This document shows, piece after piece, positions 24,902-37,544 of a stretch of DNA of 64,000 nucleotides. Position 1 is the stretch's first letter. Every line of letters begins with the position of its first letter. Below the pieces are notes generated by a model. That model searched no databases and was not told where the DNA came from. It was given only the letters and a program-made list of their open reading frames with translations. Origin of the DNA: Paroedura picta (lineage: Eukaryota > Chordata > Lepidosauria > Squamata > Gekkonidae); assembly GCF_049243985.1 (NCBI RefSeq), contig NC_135377.1:33743255-33807254 (forward strand), given 5' to 3'. Made by a program: the position numbers and the translations under genes.

Positions 24902-25037
24902 TAGGGGTAGTCAACCTGTGGTCCTCCAGATATTCATGGACTACAATTCCCATGAGCCCCTGCCAGCAGTTCCTGGCAGGGGCTCATGGGAATTGTAGTC
25001 CATGAACATCTGGAGGACCACAGGTTGACTACCCCTG
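24902..25037. mobile_element. palindromic hAT-type MITE, copy 3
   Basis: A long hairpin from TAGGGGTAGTCAACCTGTGG to its complement ending CCCCTG. A perfect 8-bp target duplication CTCTAGGG flanks it (24894-24901 and 25038-25045). It is the best preserved insertion of the family in the window. Confidence 0.92.
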
Positions 25038-25151
25038 CTCTAGGGAATCGGAGCTAGGAAAACATTTCAAACTGAGTCCGAGAGAAATTCTTCAGAAGTG
25101 ACTGTCCCTGTCCCTTAGCTGCTTTCTCCCACTCTTGGTGAATGACTGTTG

Positions 25152-25423
25152 CCTTCCAGACATCCATGGACTACAATTCCCATGAATTTAAACTGTTTAA
25201 ACTGGGTAGGAAAATGACTTCTCTCTCTGGAAGATCTATTCCTTCTTCTTGGCCTGAAAGGGAGTCTCCATCAATTGACTCACTTGTCCTTCTCCCAGTT
25301 CTCCTGTCTGTATTAAACTGCTCTCAGTCAGGGCTGAATACCCAAACCATCAGTACTCAACTCTTATTAGATAGGGAATTGTAGTCCATGGACATCTGGA
25401 GGGCCGCAGTTTGACTACCCCTG
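25152..25423. mobile_element. palindromic MITE, copy 4, centre replaced by captured DNA
   Basis: The left arm (CTTCCAGACATCCATGGACTACAATTCCCATG) and right arm (GGAATTGTAGTCCATGGACA … GACTACCCCTG) are MITE arms. Between them lies 25185-25376, a copy of 23881-24078. The outer left end is decayed and no target duplication was found. The right junction shares GGG between source and MITE, a microhomology. Confidence 0.85.
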
Positions 25424-26384
25424 GTCTATGCAATGGAAGGTTCTTTTTTTTTTAAAGAAAGAACAGAAAATGTCCTTTGATTGAAAGTAGGCCAATGACT
25501 TCCTGAATGTCACCTAGCTTACAAATTGCTACAGCTCAATTCCTGTTTAAAAAACGGGAGGCAAAGGCATTATTGGATAGAAACAGAATTGATATGATAT
25601 GATGTGTACCTTCCCTCATCTACCTCTGGGTGGTCTCCTCTCCTAATGTTCAGAATCCTTTGCTCTTTTATCGAAAGTCGCTAAAGGCGTCCAGGAGTCT
25701 TTTTAAAAAATGCAATTGCTTGGGGGTGACTCAGCTCAAAACAGAACAGCTTCAATTGTAAGTTTTATTTAGGGTAAACTAAACACAAGGTATTGTGTGA
25801 AAAACAAAAAATAGCCTTCTTCTAGTACCTTGTCTTAGTTGAAGACATTAGCCTTGTGGCAGGCAGGAGAAGCTGGACTCCATTTTTAAATATTCCCCCT
25901 GGCTTGTGACATCCAACGCAGTGGAGTTGAGCAAGGTCTGGCCTTCAGTTGGGCATCTTTCTCCAGGACTTGGTTTTCCTCCCAGCTGAGTTCACTGTTC
26001 AGAAGGCCTGGGGACATGCTGGAGCCAGGGCTGCAGGGAATGGGCAAACACTTGTCGAAAATGTTTTCCCCTGGCTCCCTTCCCCTCACCACCCAAAGAG
26101 ATTTCCAACATCTCATGACGACAACTCACAGTATTTCCCCAGCTCTGTGAAACTCCCTGCTTGGAGTCTGCACAGGCTGCATGTGAAGCAGGACTTTGGT
26201 GGTGCCCAGACTGGCCTCATCTGGTCCTATTCTGGAGGGCCTTTTGTCCCCCAGTTTATTCATGTCCAGGTATGTTTGGTGCGCATGAAGGTTGGCATAA
26301 CTACTTTTTGGTTCCAACCGAACTACTTTTTAATGGCTTTTATTGGCCATGGATGGTTGGTTTTTTATTTGCAGTTGTCATGTA

Positions 26385-26760
26385 TTATTCATTTATTCCT
26401 TTTCTTAATTCATGTTCTGCCTTTTTTCCCATTGGGGACTCACAATGGTTTAGTCAACCTGTGGTCCTCCAGATGTTTGTGGACTACAATTCCCATGAGA
26501 CCATGCCAGCATATGCTAACAGGGGCTCATGGGAATTGTAGTCCATGGACATCTGGAGGACCACAGGTTGACTACCCTATCACTCTCCTCTTCTCCAGTT
26601 AGTTTAGCCTCACAATAACCCTGCAAGGTAGGCTGGGCTGCAAGTATGTGACTGTCTCAAAGACACCCAAGGAGCTTCCCTAGCATGGTGGGGAATCTAA
26701 ATGGAGACTCTGAGATCTTAGTCAGGTCCAGGAACCACTAACCCACAGGAACCACTAACC
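26385..26760 (-). mobile_element. tRNA/CORE SINE with L2-like tail, minus strand, interrupted
   Basis: The plus strand reads TTCATGTTCTGCCTTTTTTCCCATTGGGGACTCACAATGG (tail). After a MITE it continues TAGCCTCACAATAACCCTGCAAGGTAGGCTGGGC and ends near AGTCAGGTCCAGGAACCACTAACC (head). This order matches the reverse complement of the window's plus-strand SINEs. Confidence 0.7.
26447..26579. mobile_element. palindromic hAT-type MITE, copy 5, inside a SINE
   Basis: The hairpin arms TAGTCAACCTGTGGTCCTCC and complement enclose ATGCCAGCATATGCTAACAGGG. The outermost bases and target duplication are eroded. It splits the minus-strand SINE and so is younger than it. Confidence 0.8.
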
Positions 26761-27839
26761 TTTTTGTGATTAACTTTAGCAGTTGTCATCCAGACTTTTT
26801 ATTCCTCCTCAATTTAATACAGCTCATCTTCTTTGATTGTGGAAAGCCCCGTTGGGATGTTGCTTTAAAGAACAAGAGGCCAAGTCAGATTTCCTTCCCT
26901 TGCAACATGAAGAGCCTCGGCCTGCCTTTCTGCAGGCTCCCTGCTCCTCTGCCATTCCCTGCAGCTTTCCTTGGAAGAACGGCATAGCCTGGCACACAGC
27001 CCAAGTGTTTGTTCTCACACCCAAGATGTACAAAATTGTGTGCCTAATCCCAGCAACTGCCGGTGTTTTAAAAGGGGATAGCAATGGCCTATCAGCTCAG
27101 CAGCTGTTCCGGAACGCTTGGGCAGCAGATTCTGCAGCAAGATTGGACTCTGTGCTCTCGCCATCGACCCCAACACTGCTGATGAGAGCAGGCCAACTTT
27201 TCTCGTGGACTTCGTGCCACATGCCTTAGGAGGAAGAGAGTTTTCTGTGCGGTGTCCATCAGAAGCGTTAAAATAGGTTTTTAAATTTTTTAAATTGGAA
27301 TACTAATAACCCCCAAGTTTCCTTTGCCTTGGTCACTCCTGAGACTGGTTTTTCCTTGGCTGGACTAGAATCGGTGACACCAACAACATTTCCAAGGCAC
27401 ATGATGAAGGCCATCTCGGTTCACCAAGCTGAGCGGAGGTGCACATGGCGTCTTTATGGCTCAGGCTCATTATCCAAAGACAGCGGTTTAGAAAGGACAA
27501 TGGCCCTCAGCAAGGAAGTGAATGCATGCACATCTCAGAGTGTTTTTCAAATAACACCAAGAAGTGCTGAAGTCAGGCTGAAGTACAATTGGGGAAAATG
27601 TGTTTGTGTTCCTGGGTCTCTTCAATGTCGTTATTAATGGCGAGGGGTGTGCAAGTCCCTGCTTCAAATGTTGCCCCAGATGTTAACTTGCTAGGGGGTC
27701 CTGGGATGCCGCTTCTGCCTCAACCCCCCCCCCACACACACACACAGTTAGGGTCAGTAGTCTTCCCTATAATGCTGAAGTAAAATATAACCCTTTTAGA
27801 GTTATATTTGTGGTGATTCTCTATTCCTTCCCTGGGGTG

Positions 27840-28432
27840 AGCTATGTGGTATAATGCTGCCGCCGCGGGTGGTTGGGTTAGGTTGGGTTGTGGGCTTTTT
27901 TAGGATGTTTTATTGTATTAGGGGTTTTATGAGTTTTTTTATGATATGTGACCCAGTGGTCCCCAACCCCTGGTCCGGGGACCGGTACCAGTCCGTAGAT
28001 CAGTTGGTACCGGGCTGCAGCTCCTCCTCGTCCTCCTCCCCAGCTGATGCCTTGGGAGCTGCCCTGCTACTCTGCCACCAGCTCACCTTTGGTGATCTCC
28101 AGCGGCTGCCATGGCTGGGCTCCCCCACAACATGGCACTGCACAGCTGCTGCTGGCAGCACCCCCCCCAGTGGGCGGTGGGAAGGCAGGGGCGCCGGTGG
28201 GAAAGAAGTGGAGCAGGGGCTCAGGCAGCAGCGATGTCCCTTGGCAAAAGACTACCCCCCCAGGCCTCAGTAAAACTGTCAAGCATTGACCGGTCCCCAA
28301 TGATAAAAAGGTGGGGACTACTGATGTGACCCACCACACGCCTTGTGGGAGTGGCGGGCTATAGGTTGAATGAATGAATGAATGAACGAACGAACGAACG
28401 AATGAATGAATAAATAAATAAATAATTTTTTT
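27840..28432 (+). mobile_element. L2-type LINE 3' end split by a hAT element
   Basis: GGTTGGGTTGTGGGC…TGTTTTATTGTATTAGGGGTTTTATGA precedes the insert. CCACACGCCTTGTGGGAGTGG…CTATAGGTTGAATGAATG follows it. Together they give the L2-family 3' end seen at 30960-31060. The tail has expanded to (GAAT)n/(GAAC)n/(AATA)n up to 28432. Confidence 0.65.
27954..28323. mobile_element. non-autonomous hAT element with perfect target duplication
   Basis: The 370-bp element runs from CAGTGGTCCCCAACCCCTGG to a complementary end (GGTGGGGACTACTG). Perfect 8-bp duplications ATGTGACC flank it at 27946-27953 and 28324-28331. The interior is GC-rich with CCGGTACCAGTCC-type subterminal repeats and no transposase. It inserted into an L2 tail. 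Confidence 0.93.
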
Positions 28433-29164
28433 GTGAGACTGTCCATGAATTACTTTGAATGCTCTCTCATTTTGATTTCTTAGGTATTCGTAGTAGCTTG
28501 TGCTACTTTCATCCAAAGTCGCTCAATAAATATCTAGGATCACTGCACTGTCCCCAAAGTAGTTTCTAAAGTGGACTCTTAAAATATCTGGAAAAATCTA
28601 GATCCACAGAGTACTTTGCTATGCAAAATCCAAAATAGCTTCATGACATTCTTCTTCTTCCAGACAATGTTTTGTTACTTTCCTAGGTAAGCCAACAAGT
28701 TTATTTTCCAGTTAGCTACTATGTAAATTTCCAAACGTGGGAGACGAATTTAAATGAATGGATGTTCCACATAATGGATGTTCCATTCTAAACTGGCATG
28801 TGTGGGGAAGGTGATGCATGTTCATCAGTAACCCTGCCATGCTTTCCCATCAATGAGGAAGCTCATGCTCAGAAGCTTAACTTCTTGCCCTTTCTCGAGT
28901 GAGGGCAGGCCAGCACAGCTAAAAAGGAGACCTTTTTGTGATGGTCCCAAGGTTCAGACACCCCCCCCCCCCACCGGGTAACATTCAAGATGGGATGCAA
29001 CTCTCTTCTTTCCCACCAAGATGAAAGTAAAGAGGGCACAGTAAATACACAGTTATGCTGCTGTTGTCCATGGTAGTTGCCTCCATTTAAAGACATTTTT
29101 GTAAAATGTTTTTGCCTTGTATGTACTAGGTACTAGGATTCATTGCTGCATTCAGATTCCTGTG

Positions 29165-29870
29165 GATTGTTGCTTATGATTAGATTGTGTAACTCAGTTG
29201 ATGTTGTTTACGTGAATTACAGTAAAACTTTCAACAAGGTTCGTCATAGTGTTCTGATGGGTAAGCTGCAGGACTGTAGAATGGATATTTGGGTGGAAAG
29301 GGAACTGGCTAGAAAACTGCACCCAAAGACTAGTTGCCAATGGCATTTCATCAGATTGGAGGGAGGTGAGCAGTGGGGTGACACAGGGTTTGGTACTGTG
29401 TCTGGTACTTATCAGCATTTTTATCAGTAATCTGGATGAGAGAGTGTTGGGACTCCTCCTTAAATTTGCAGATGACACACGAAATTGGGAAGAGTAGTGA
29501 CCACCCCAGAGAATAGAGATAGAGATCTGAACATGCTGGAAAAGGGGACAAATGAGACCAAGATGCAATTCAGTAAGGAGAAGTGCAGAGATCTACATTT
29601 GCAAAAATGAGAAGGATGCATACTGGATGGGAGATGCCCTTCTGGGTAGCAGTGTATCTGAACAAGATCTCGGGGTACTTGTGGACTGTAAACTAAATAA
29701 GTGATACAGCAGTAAAGAAGGCAAATGCAGTCTTGAGCTCTATTAACAGAGACATCACATCAAAATCACAAGATGCCATACTCTTGCTGTATACTACATT
29801 GGTCAGACTCCAACTGGGGTACTGTGTGCGATTCTAGAGGCCTTACTTCAAAAAGGACATGTATGGAAGG
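29165..29870 (+). mobile_element. CR1/L3-clade LINE, reverse-transcriptase remnant
   Basis: Translation gives VVYVNYSKTFNKVRHSVLMG (RT motif FSKAFDKVPH…L), then VTQGLVLC-like and LKFADDT (catalytic YADD/FADD region). Later come KKANAVLSSINRDITSKSQD and LLYTTLVRLQLGYCVRF. The order is that of CR1-type ORF2. It holds several stops and frame changes and is dead. Confidence 0.75.
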
Positions 29871-29959
29871 AAACACTATACATATAGAAATGAGCACAAA
29901 ATTGCACATGGGAACTCCCTTTTGACAAAATTCTCAGGCCCATTAGAAAGGAGAAAAAG

Positions 29960-31065
29960 GAGAATCTTTCATATCCGAAGTTATGTACCCTCTGGCACAG
30001 CTGGTCCTGAGTTATGGGCTGGTCTGTCACCAATATACGGATGACACCCAGCTCTATCTCCTCATAGACAGCCACCCCCCCCCTCCCAGATACATTTGCC
30101 AGATATTTGGAAGCTATGGCTGGATGGTTAGTACAGAGTTACTTGAAACTCAACTCTCTCCAAGATGGAGGTCCTGTGGTTCAGCTTAACATCTTGTCCT
30201 CAGCAAGGAATTTTGGTGTGACTCTGGATTCCTCCTTATCTATGGAAGCCCAAGTCATGGGAGTAGCTCACATGGCATTTTTTCCACCGGTGCCAGATGA
30301 AGCTACTAGCATCCTACCTATTCCCAGACTGCTTGGCCACAGTGGTTCATGCAACAGTCACCTCTAGATAGGATTTCTGTAATTCACTCTATGTAGGCTT
30401 GCCCATGTTTTTGACCCGGAAATTCCAGCTGGTACAGAATGCAGCTGCTAGGGTCCTCACCGGGACACCATGGAGGGCCCATATCCAGCCTGTGCTGAGG
30501 CAGCTGCATTGGTTGCCAGTTCTGGCCCAGATTAGGTTGGTTGGTATTGACCTTTAAGGCCATTTGAAAGACCGCTTGTCTCCTTATGCTCCCTGCAGAG
30601 CATAAGGGTACTAATATGTTGGAGGTCCCTGGCCCTAAGGAAGTACACCAAACCTCAACCAGAGCTTTTTCAGTCCTGCCCCCGACTTGGTGAAATGAGC
30701 TCCTGGGAGAGCTGAGGGTCCTGATGGATCTGTCTCAGATTAGATTAGATCATGGAACTCAGTTGATATTGTTTACCTGGATTCCAGTAAGACTTTCAAC
30801 AAGGTTTGTCAAAATGGAGATTTTCCACATGGTCCTGGGTTGAGGCCAGGGCCAAGATCAACATGACTCCTCCTCAGGCTGGGCATTTATATCTATGCAC
30901 CCACCCGTAGGTAAGTCTGCTCGGGAGGTAGGGGGTATTTGGCTGCCAAACGTGTGGGGTTTGTCAGGGTTTTTATAGGGGTTTTATTGGTCTATGAGAT
31001 TTTATAACTGTAAGTTGCCACAAGTCTCTCAAGAGTGGTGGGATATAAATTCAAAAATATATTTT
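29960..31065 (+). mobile_element. L2-clade LINE, RT 3' part and tail
   Basis: Translation gives HQYTDDTQLYLLI (RT YADDTQLYL motif), SARNFGVTLDSSLSMEAQV, FQLVQNAAARVLTGTPWRAH and VLRQLHWLPV. This is the canonical L2 ORF2 series. It ends with the L2 tail GAGTGGTGGGATATAAATTC at 31040. A short second piece of CR1-type RT coding (GATATTGTTTACCTGGATTCC…CAACAAGG, about 30735-30815) interrupts it. Dead element. Confidence 0.78.
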
Positions 31066-32367
31066 TAATTGAAAACTGATTCCTGTGTCCATCTGAGAGT
31101 TATCCAGACTCAAATGTCAAGTTACATAGTCAGTCCTGTCCCTAATTTTTAAAACGGCAGGTGGTTCTAACCTTTCAGTGATGAAAGCCAAGCCATTCAT
31201 GTATATTCAGGGGTCTTCTCTTCATATGGTGGAGCTCCTGGTTCTAGGCTTGGCTCAGAAGGCTCAAGTCAGGTTTTCTGGGGGTGGTTATAAGCATCCA
31301 TATCTTATGTGTTACAGGATCTGTACAAACAAGAATGTATGTTAGAGTCATCCTGTCCTCATTGCCACTGTTTCTGTTTTGGTGGCCAGAGGAATTCTTT
31401 GCCACCTCCACTTGAAGTTATTCGCCTGCAAGGAAAGGTATGTTTGTTTCATGCCTTATCTTTGAGCCTTTGGTGAGGCCTGAAATATCACGCAGCAATG
31501 CACTCCTTTCAGCCACAGTGGCATTCTATGTGCTAGGAATTTTGTTCCACACTGGCAGCCTCATCTGATTCACTTGATACTACTCTCCAAGTCGTATCAA
31601 ACTGACATGAGGGATAAATGAAGGGACTTAAGCAGAACTTAACTAGAAAACAAATTCCAATCTCGTGATTCAGTTTTATCATGCTTATGTTTCACTGCTG
31701 CTATCTGGCATGGATTTTTTCCTTCTGACATTTAAATGCATATATTGGCAGAAATGTTGTAAAGGAAAACTCTTATTCCGAAAAACAGATTTTGTGTGGG
31801 GTGTGAGGAAGGAGTGGAGTACAGGGATGTTTTACCCGGCGTAGTCTTTATAACTACCGCTAAATGTTAGGACACTAAACCACAGCCAATACTTGCACTA
31901 CGTCTTCCTCAGGAGTAAGCCCACAATGTGCTGTGGAAGTTACCTTCTGGTCAGTAAGCTTAAGACTATACTTGTAGCCTAGTCAGACATGCATACAGAC
32001 ATGCATGTTGTTAGCTGACTTGGCTACTAGGTGGGCCTAGGAATGACTGAGAAGGCCTCTTGGGTGTTCAGATTTGTTGGAAGAAATGCAGCTCTGCCAA
32101 AGCTTTGTCTGCGTATAGGTGTCTCTCCCCCCCCCCCCCAAAAAAAGACTTCAAGACACTATGGACAAATTATTGTTGCTTGTAGTGTGTTTCAAGGCCC
32201 TGAATCATCAAATAAGTTTTGCAGGTATTTGAAGTACCACAGAAATGTATTGAGTTTCTTCCATTAGAAATAATGATAGAATAACAGATATATTCATGTG
32301 CTGAGTAATATTTTTTGAGAGTGAGAGTTATCTATACACCATCTCTTGTTCAGATCAGAATGGTTAG

Positions 32368-32460
32368 AGAGGAAGGAAAGAAGGAAGGAAGGAAGGAAGG
32401 AAGGAAGGAAGGAAGGAAGGAAGGAAGGAAGGAAGGAAGGAAGGAAGGAAGGAAGGAAGG
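32368..32460 (+). repeat. (GGAA)n microsatellite
   Basis: About 22 tandem GGAA units, almost uninterrupted and so recently expanded. Apparent reading frames of lysine/glutamate/glycine or serine/phenylalanine/leucine here are microsatellite artefacts. Confidence 0.95.
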
Positions 32461-33811
32461 CATTCTTGTTAAACAAAGAAACTGCTATATTGTGGGGCTC
32501 GTGTTCTGAGCTCATCCTGTGAACAGAATTCCCATGGATTTTAAAGTCAATTGTTTAAAATCATACTGATGAACAGACAAAGCTAGTATGAGGAGAACAT
32601 TATTCCTGTTTTAAAAAATACAATCGTATTAATACCATTTTTTGTCCATTTCCTTTCACTTTTCCTTGCTACTAGCTTGCTCCTCTTACAGATACAGCCT
32701 ACAGTTCATAGTTATGTCACATGTTAATTTCTCCTAACAGAAATAAAATTTAATTCCTGGGTGTATTTTGAGGATATATAATGTAGCTATGATCTCTGTG
32801 CTGGACCTGGATTCCTGCGAATCCTATCTCCACTTCCATAAGTTGCCTGGAGGAAAGGTGAGACCTGAATAAATCCTATTGTTATTTTAAGTCCTAATGC
32901 TGTTTTCCAGGACCCCCAGCCCACCTTGCACCTCCACAGAAACAGATATGTGGTGTTTCCGCCTCAGGAATCTTCCCAGGGTCTTTGTAAGACAAAGCCT
33001 GTTCCAAATGCTTCTTACCGCCCAGGCTTCTCTGACTTTATCTGTTCTCCTTCCCACCCTACATATGCTCCAAATGTTAAATGACTTTCAGAGCATGTAC
33101 CAACAGAGCATAATTGCCTTGAAGATACTGATTTAATTTCTAAGTTTTAACTGTTTCACGGTTCCCAATGAAATTAATCAGGCAGCTACTTCTGGGAAAA
33201 AAGGATCACCTTTTAAAATCTTGCTTTTAAACTCACAATACTTTGCCCTGTTCACAAGCCAGTGACCATGCATCCAGTCCATATACAACATACACTTGAT
33301 TTTTCTGTGTACATGCATTGAATAATTATGTTACATTCAAGGGATGTCCATCTGAACATGTGATTTTCAACCCTACATTTATCCATTTACTGTTCCTTGG
33401 CTTTGGTTGTGCTGGCAACTTCTTACAAATTGGTAGGTACATGTAAATGAAGTTAAACATGCATTTGCTGAAATATATGTACAGGGTTATTGTTGAAGTA
33501 CAGAACTGATTCTGCTCTCCCAGAAACAGCAGGCCGCAATCAGGTCTTTTCATAGGCATAGGCCAGTTGACATCAGGCAAAAATAACGGTGTTCCTTCAT
33601 AGGGCTATCTCAAAGGTTTTTGTTGCCCTGTGAAAATTGGACTTTGGAGCCTCCCATTTAATTGTATTGCCATTCTCCCAGCCCAGGGGAATCACACCCA
33701 GCCCTGGGAAGGCAGCAAAGTGCCCGGGCAAATATCTCCTGGCCCTTGAAAATGTGGTGCCTCATATGGTGGATGGGCTGCCTAGCCCCATGCAGAGCCA
33801 CCAGTCCTTTC

Positions 33812-34260
33812 ATAGAATCATAGAATAATAGAGTTGGAAAGGGACCTCATGGGCCATCTAATCCAACCCCCGCACTATGCAGGACACTCATATCCCTATC
33901 GGTCATCTACTGTAAACTGCCACCCCCTTGAACCTTCACAAAATCAGCCTCTCCGTCAGATGGCTATCCAGCCTCTGTTTAAAAATTTCCAAAGATGGAG
34001 AACCTACCACCTCCCGAGGAAGCCAGTTCCACTGAGAAACCGCTCTAACTCTCAGGAACTTCTTCCGGATGTTTAGATGGAATTTCTTTTGAATTAATTT
34101 CATCCCTTTCGTTCTGGATGCTTTCATCCACCATGAGAACATCCAGCTCAGGCACCTGAGACCATCCCCTAGAGGCACCACACGGAGGCTGCTCCAGGTT
34201 CTGAGAGAGGGTGTCCACGATAGCCAGCCTAAAGATCTTCTGCTATCCTAACTCTTAAAC
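33812..34260 (-). mobile_element. CR1 LINE 3' end, minus strand
   Basis: It starts with AGAATCATAGAATAATAGAG and GAAAGGGACCTCATGGGCCA, the reverse complement of the CR1 3' UTR and ATTCTATG tail. The minus translation at 34180-33940 gives FHLNIRKKFLRVRAVSQWNW and LPREVVGSPSLEIFKQRLDS, the CR1 ORF2 C-terminus. Confidence 0.9.
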
Positions 34261-37200
34261 AACTTTTTATTTAGCAGAGGTGCAAGCATTCTTGATCAGC
34301 TGTGTGGAAGGGGGTTGGGGCAGAGCCTGGGGCGACTTGCACTTCATCTTGACAGTGGGTGTGGGTTCACTGTTAACAGGGAGGTTTTCTTGGGGAATAA
34401 GTCAGGATTTATTTGTGGTATATATACGGGCAACCTGTCAATGGAATTTTATTCTTGCAACTTCTGGCAATTTGGGAGGTTTGTTTAACTATCCAAAATA
34501 CATTTAGCATTAGTAGTAAAAACTGGAAGCAGTTAACAAGAAATGGTACTATTTTTACTTGGTGTCTGTCAGACAGAGAGAGATGGGCAGTGTGGCCTAG
34601 CTATAGTCACTTACCAGAACAAAGACCATCAGTGGTCATCAGTGGTTGAGAGATAAAATGGAATGTACCTGGGTCTGTAAATTTGCTTGCTGTGTTCTTC
34701 CCTTTTTTACCAAGCTGAATGCCTATGTTTTCAATTTCTATTTTAAGTGCAATATAAATACATTTAGTTTGTTTAATTCATTTTTAACCTTGTTCTTGCT
34801 CAGTTTTCATGATAACTAATTCAGTTGTTGGGTTGGTATTCCCTGTTGTTGTTGTTGTTGTTGTGTTCTTCCCTTTGTGGTCTTTCTTCCTCTTGTTAGA
34901 ACTGTTAGGGCTTGTCAGCATTTCAGCAGTCTATTAGAAGAAAAGGGTTGAGTCCTTTGCACAGTGCTTAGTCGATCTGTAAGTGCTGGGTATTGCTGCT
35001 GCCAATAGCAGGTGGAACAGGCAGTTCTAAAAGCATCCAAGTCTGACCACTTTCAGGGATGGGTTTCTGATCTTAGGGAACCCTCGGCTTTGATCCATTA
35101 GAAAGTTTCTCTGTTTAAAATGTTTCATCACAGTCTTTCATAGGAGATTATGGTTTGATTAAGTGGTGGAGCTGATATCAAAGAAAGCGTTAAGGACTTG
35201 GGATTCTTGAAGAGCCAACCAGCTTGCAAGCTGCACAGACATTCTGGCTCCTGTCTCTCTGCACCAAATGTTCCATTTAGTTTTTATACAAAGGTTGCAG
35301 ATAGCTTGTTTTTCAAGGTGAATCCACTATGGCTTTTCTCCTAAGAGCATGAATTGCAGCAGCTGAAACGACAGTGCTTAGACATTAATCTTTTAAATTG
35401 CTGTCAATATATCTTTTAAAGCCAGACGTCATACAATATTAATGGATCTTGCACTCTATTCTAAGGAAGCTGACCTGGATGGGGTGTGTTCACATGTTGC
35501 CTAACTTTATGAAAATAAAATATTAAAATCAAATGGTCATAGCTTCTAGTAATGAATGACCACTTGCATTTATGAAAAAGTGAGGATCTCATGCAACATG
35601 AAAGTGTCTATTTCCTCCAGATCTTTAAAATGACAAAAAGTAGCCATCTCATCAACCAGACACTGGTGCCTAGGTTTTGACGTGTTCAGATACACTGCGA
35701 AGATGTGCTTCCCCATCTCATTTCTCCCCCTGGGATTCTCCCACCTTTTCCTTCAGGATCTGTGGCTAGCTGAACTTGAACCCTGAACAAACATGAGCAA
35801 TCACTGGACAAACAAGTCACTAAAAAGAGACTTGTAGCATCCTTTCCCAATGAAAACTAGACACTGTTGAACATCCACCAGTTCGGCTCACATTTTGCTC
35901 ACCAGTCATGAACAGGAAGCTGATTTTTCATTCAGCAGTTTGTACATTCATAAGCTGTTTGAGCTGCATCAGCAGGTTACTTTGTATCCAGATAGGACAG
36001 TACTATGCAGCTGCGAGTATTTAAAAAATATAGCTGATTAGGAGTTCTAATTCACCCCCCCCCAAAAAAAACACAACTTCTTGTTTCGCCACAAAGTTAT
36101 GCAGCCATTGTCTAAATCAACAGTAAGCAAGACCAATGGTTATGTAAACTTTGCTTTAGGGCAAAGTATGCACACTGGTGTTAAAGTATGTGTTATGATT
36201 ATTTCACCCATGAATATTTTGCAGGCAGCCTTAAAGGGGAGGGGGCGTAGTCCTCCCATCTACCTCATCACATAATAATTACCTGATCCTCTCATCCATA
36301 ACTCTGGGAAGAATTAATTCAGTTGCTGTGTGCACATGAAAAAAAACACCTACAAAGCGAAAGAAAATGAAGCTCCACCCCCCTATGCCTGTTAAACAGC
36401 CACGATAAACCTTGTGTAAAAAGTGAGTGTGTTTGGGGAGGTTGATTAGACTTACTACATGGAATAATCCTGCTCTGTTATAACTTTATTTTAAAACAAA
36501 AGCTCATCTCACACCTTTCAATGCCAGGACAGCATACGTTATGTCATAAAACAGGAAGACAGTTGATTGCTTCTGAAAGATATAGATGAAACCTTTAGAA
36601 ATCCCATTTGTGTCTCAGGTTTTGTAGGTATCTGGGCACCTTTTAGGCTTCAGTTTCCCTGTGAATATGTAGGGGGGGGAACACATATAGGAGGGACTGC
36701 TAGTGATCTTGCGTTGCCTCTCAGCCAGAAATCTGTATGTTTTACTTGGAGAATGGGCTATCAACAATGAATACAGATTATTGAGAAATCCAGTTCTGGC
36801 TGTGATGGCTGTCCAGATGTAGGGGCAAAGAATCTGCTGTTTTGGGTCAAGTGAATGTTGGGGCGCCTGAGTAGGGGCTAAATGGGCAGGTAAAATGACC
36901 CAAGAGCAAACCAGCTGAGGGACCTCTGTGGTGCTACAAGCCAACACCAAAGGAATCAGTCAGCCCAGCCATCTACAAGGTGTTGGCTGACCTGTTGCCT
37001 CCTTCCGCACAGCCACCAACTGGCTAAGCCATGGGGCTCTGATGGGCTGGCTTTGCTTTTTGCTGTGGCCCACCATGAATCCTCCCTGCATGTTAAATGT
37101 CCATTGTTGGGGGGGGGGGAGATGGACAATGTGAAGGGAGGCTGAGGGAAGGCACTGCAAGGACCCTGGGGACAGGAGGGGGAAAGGAGGACCCTTACAG

Positions 37201-37544
37201 GAGGGAATGCAAGAGAGACGTTAAGAAACTTACTAGTTTGCTTCATAGCAGAAGACCGGGAATAGTGACCCAAGGTATGCTTGGGTGTTGAAATTCATCA
37301 CTCGTACAAACATACACTTTATCACTTTTTAGGGTGGTGAAGGGGCTTTTCAGTTGCTAGTCAGGATTATAATTGGAAAGCATATAACTGGAAACCAACG
37401 AATCGCAGAGGAAGGGGAGATGGATGCTTCATGAACATGCCTTAATGTGTTTTTTTGTTTGTTTCGGGGAGGAGTTATTTCTGGGGCCAGCTGACAATGT
37501 AGAATGAAGCCTGTATTTATTATTACAACTGTAAATTCCAGAGA
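34261..37544. other. nothing recognised; possible conserved non-coding DNA
   Basis: No exon was recognised. 35330-35480 (GACATTAATC, CAGACGTCATAC, ATATTAATGG) has a motif mix like developmental enhancers and no repeat similarity, but this is weak. (GTT)n lies at about 34846-34864. 31066-32367 and 32461-33811 are similarly empty to me. Confidence 0.3.

Noticed and set aside
32315-32509. Repeating KEGR / FLPS peptide
   Set aside because: Created by (GGAA)n on the two strands.
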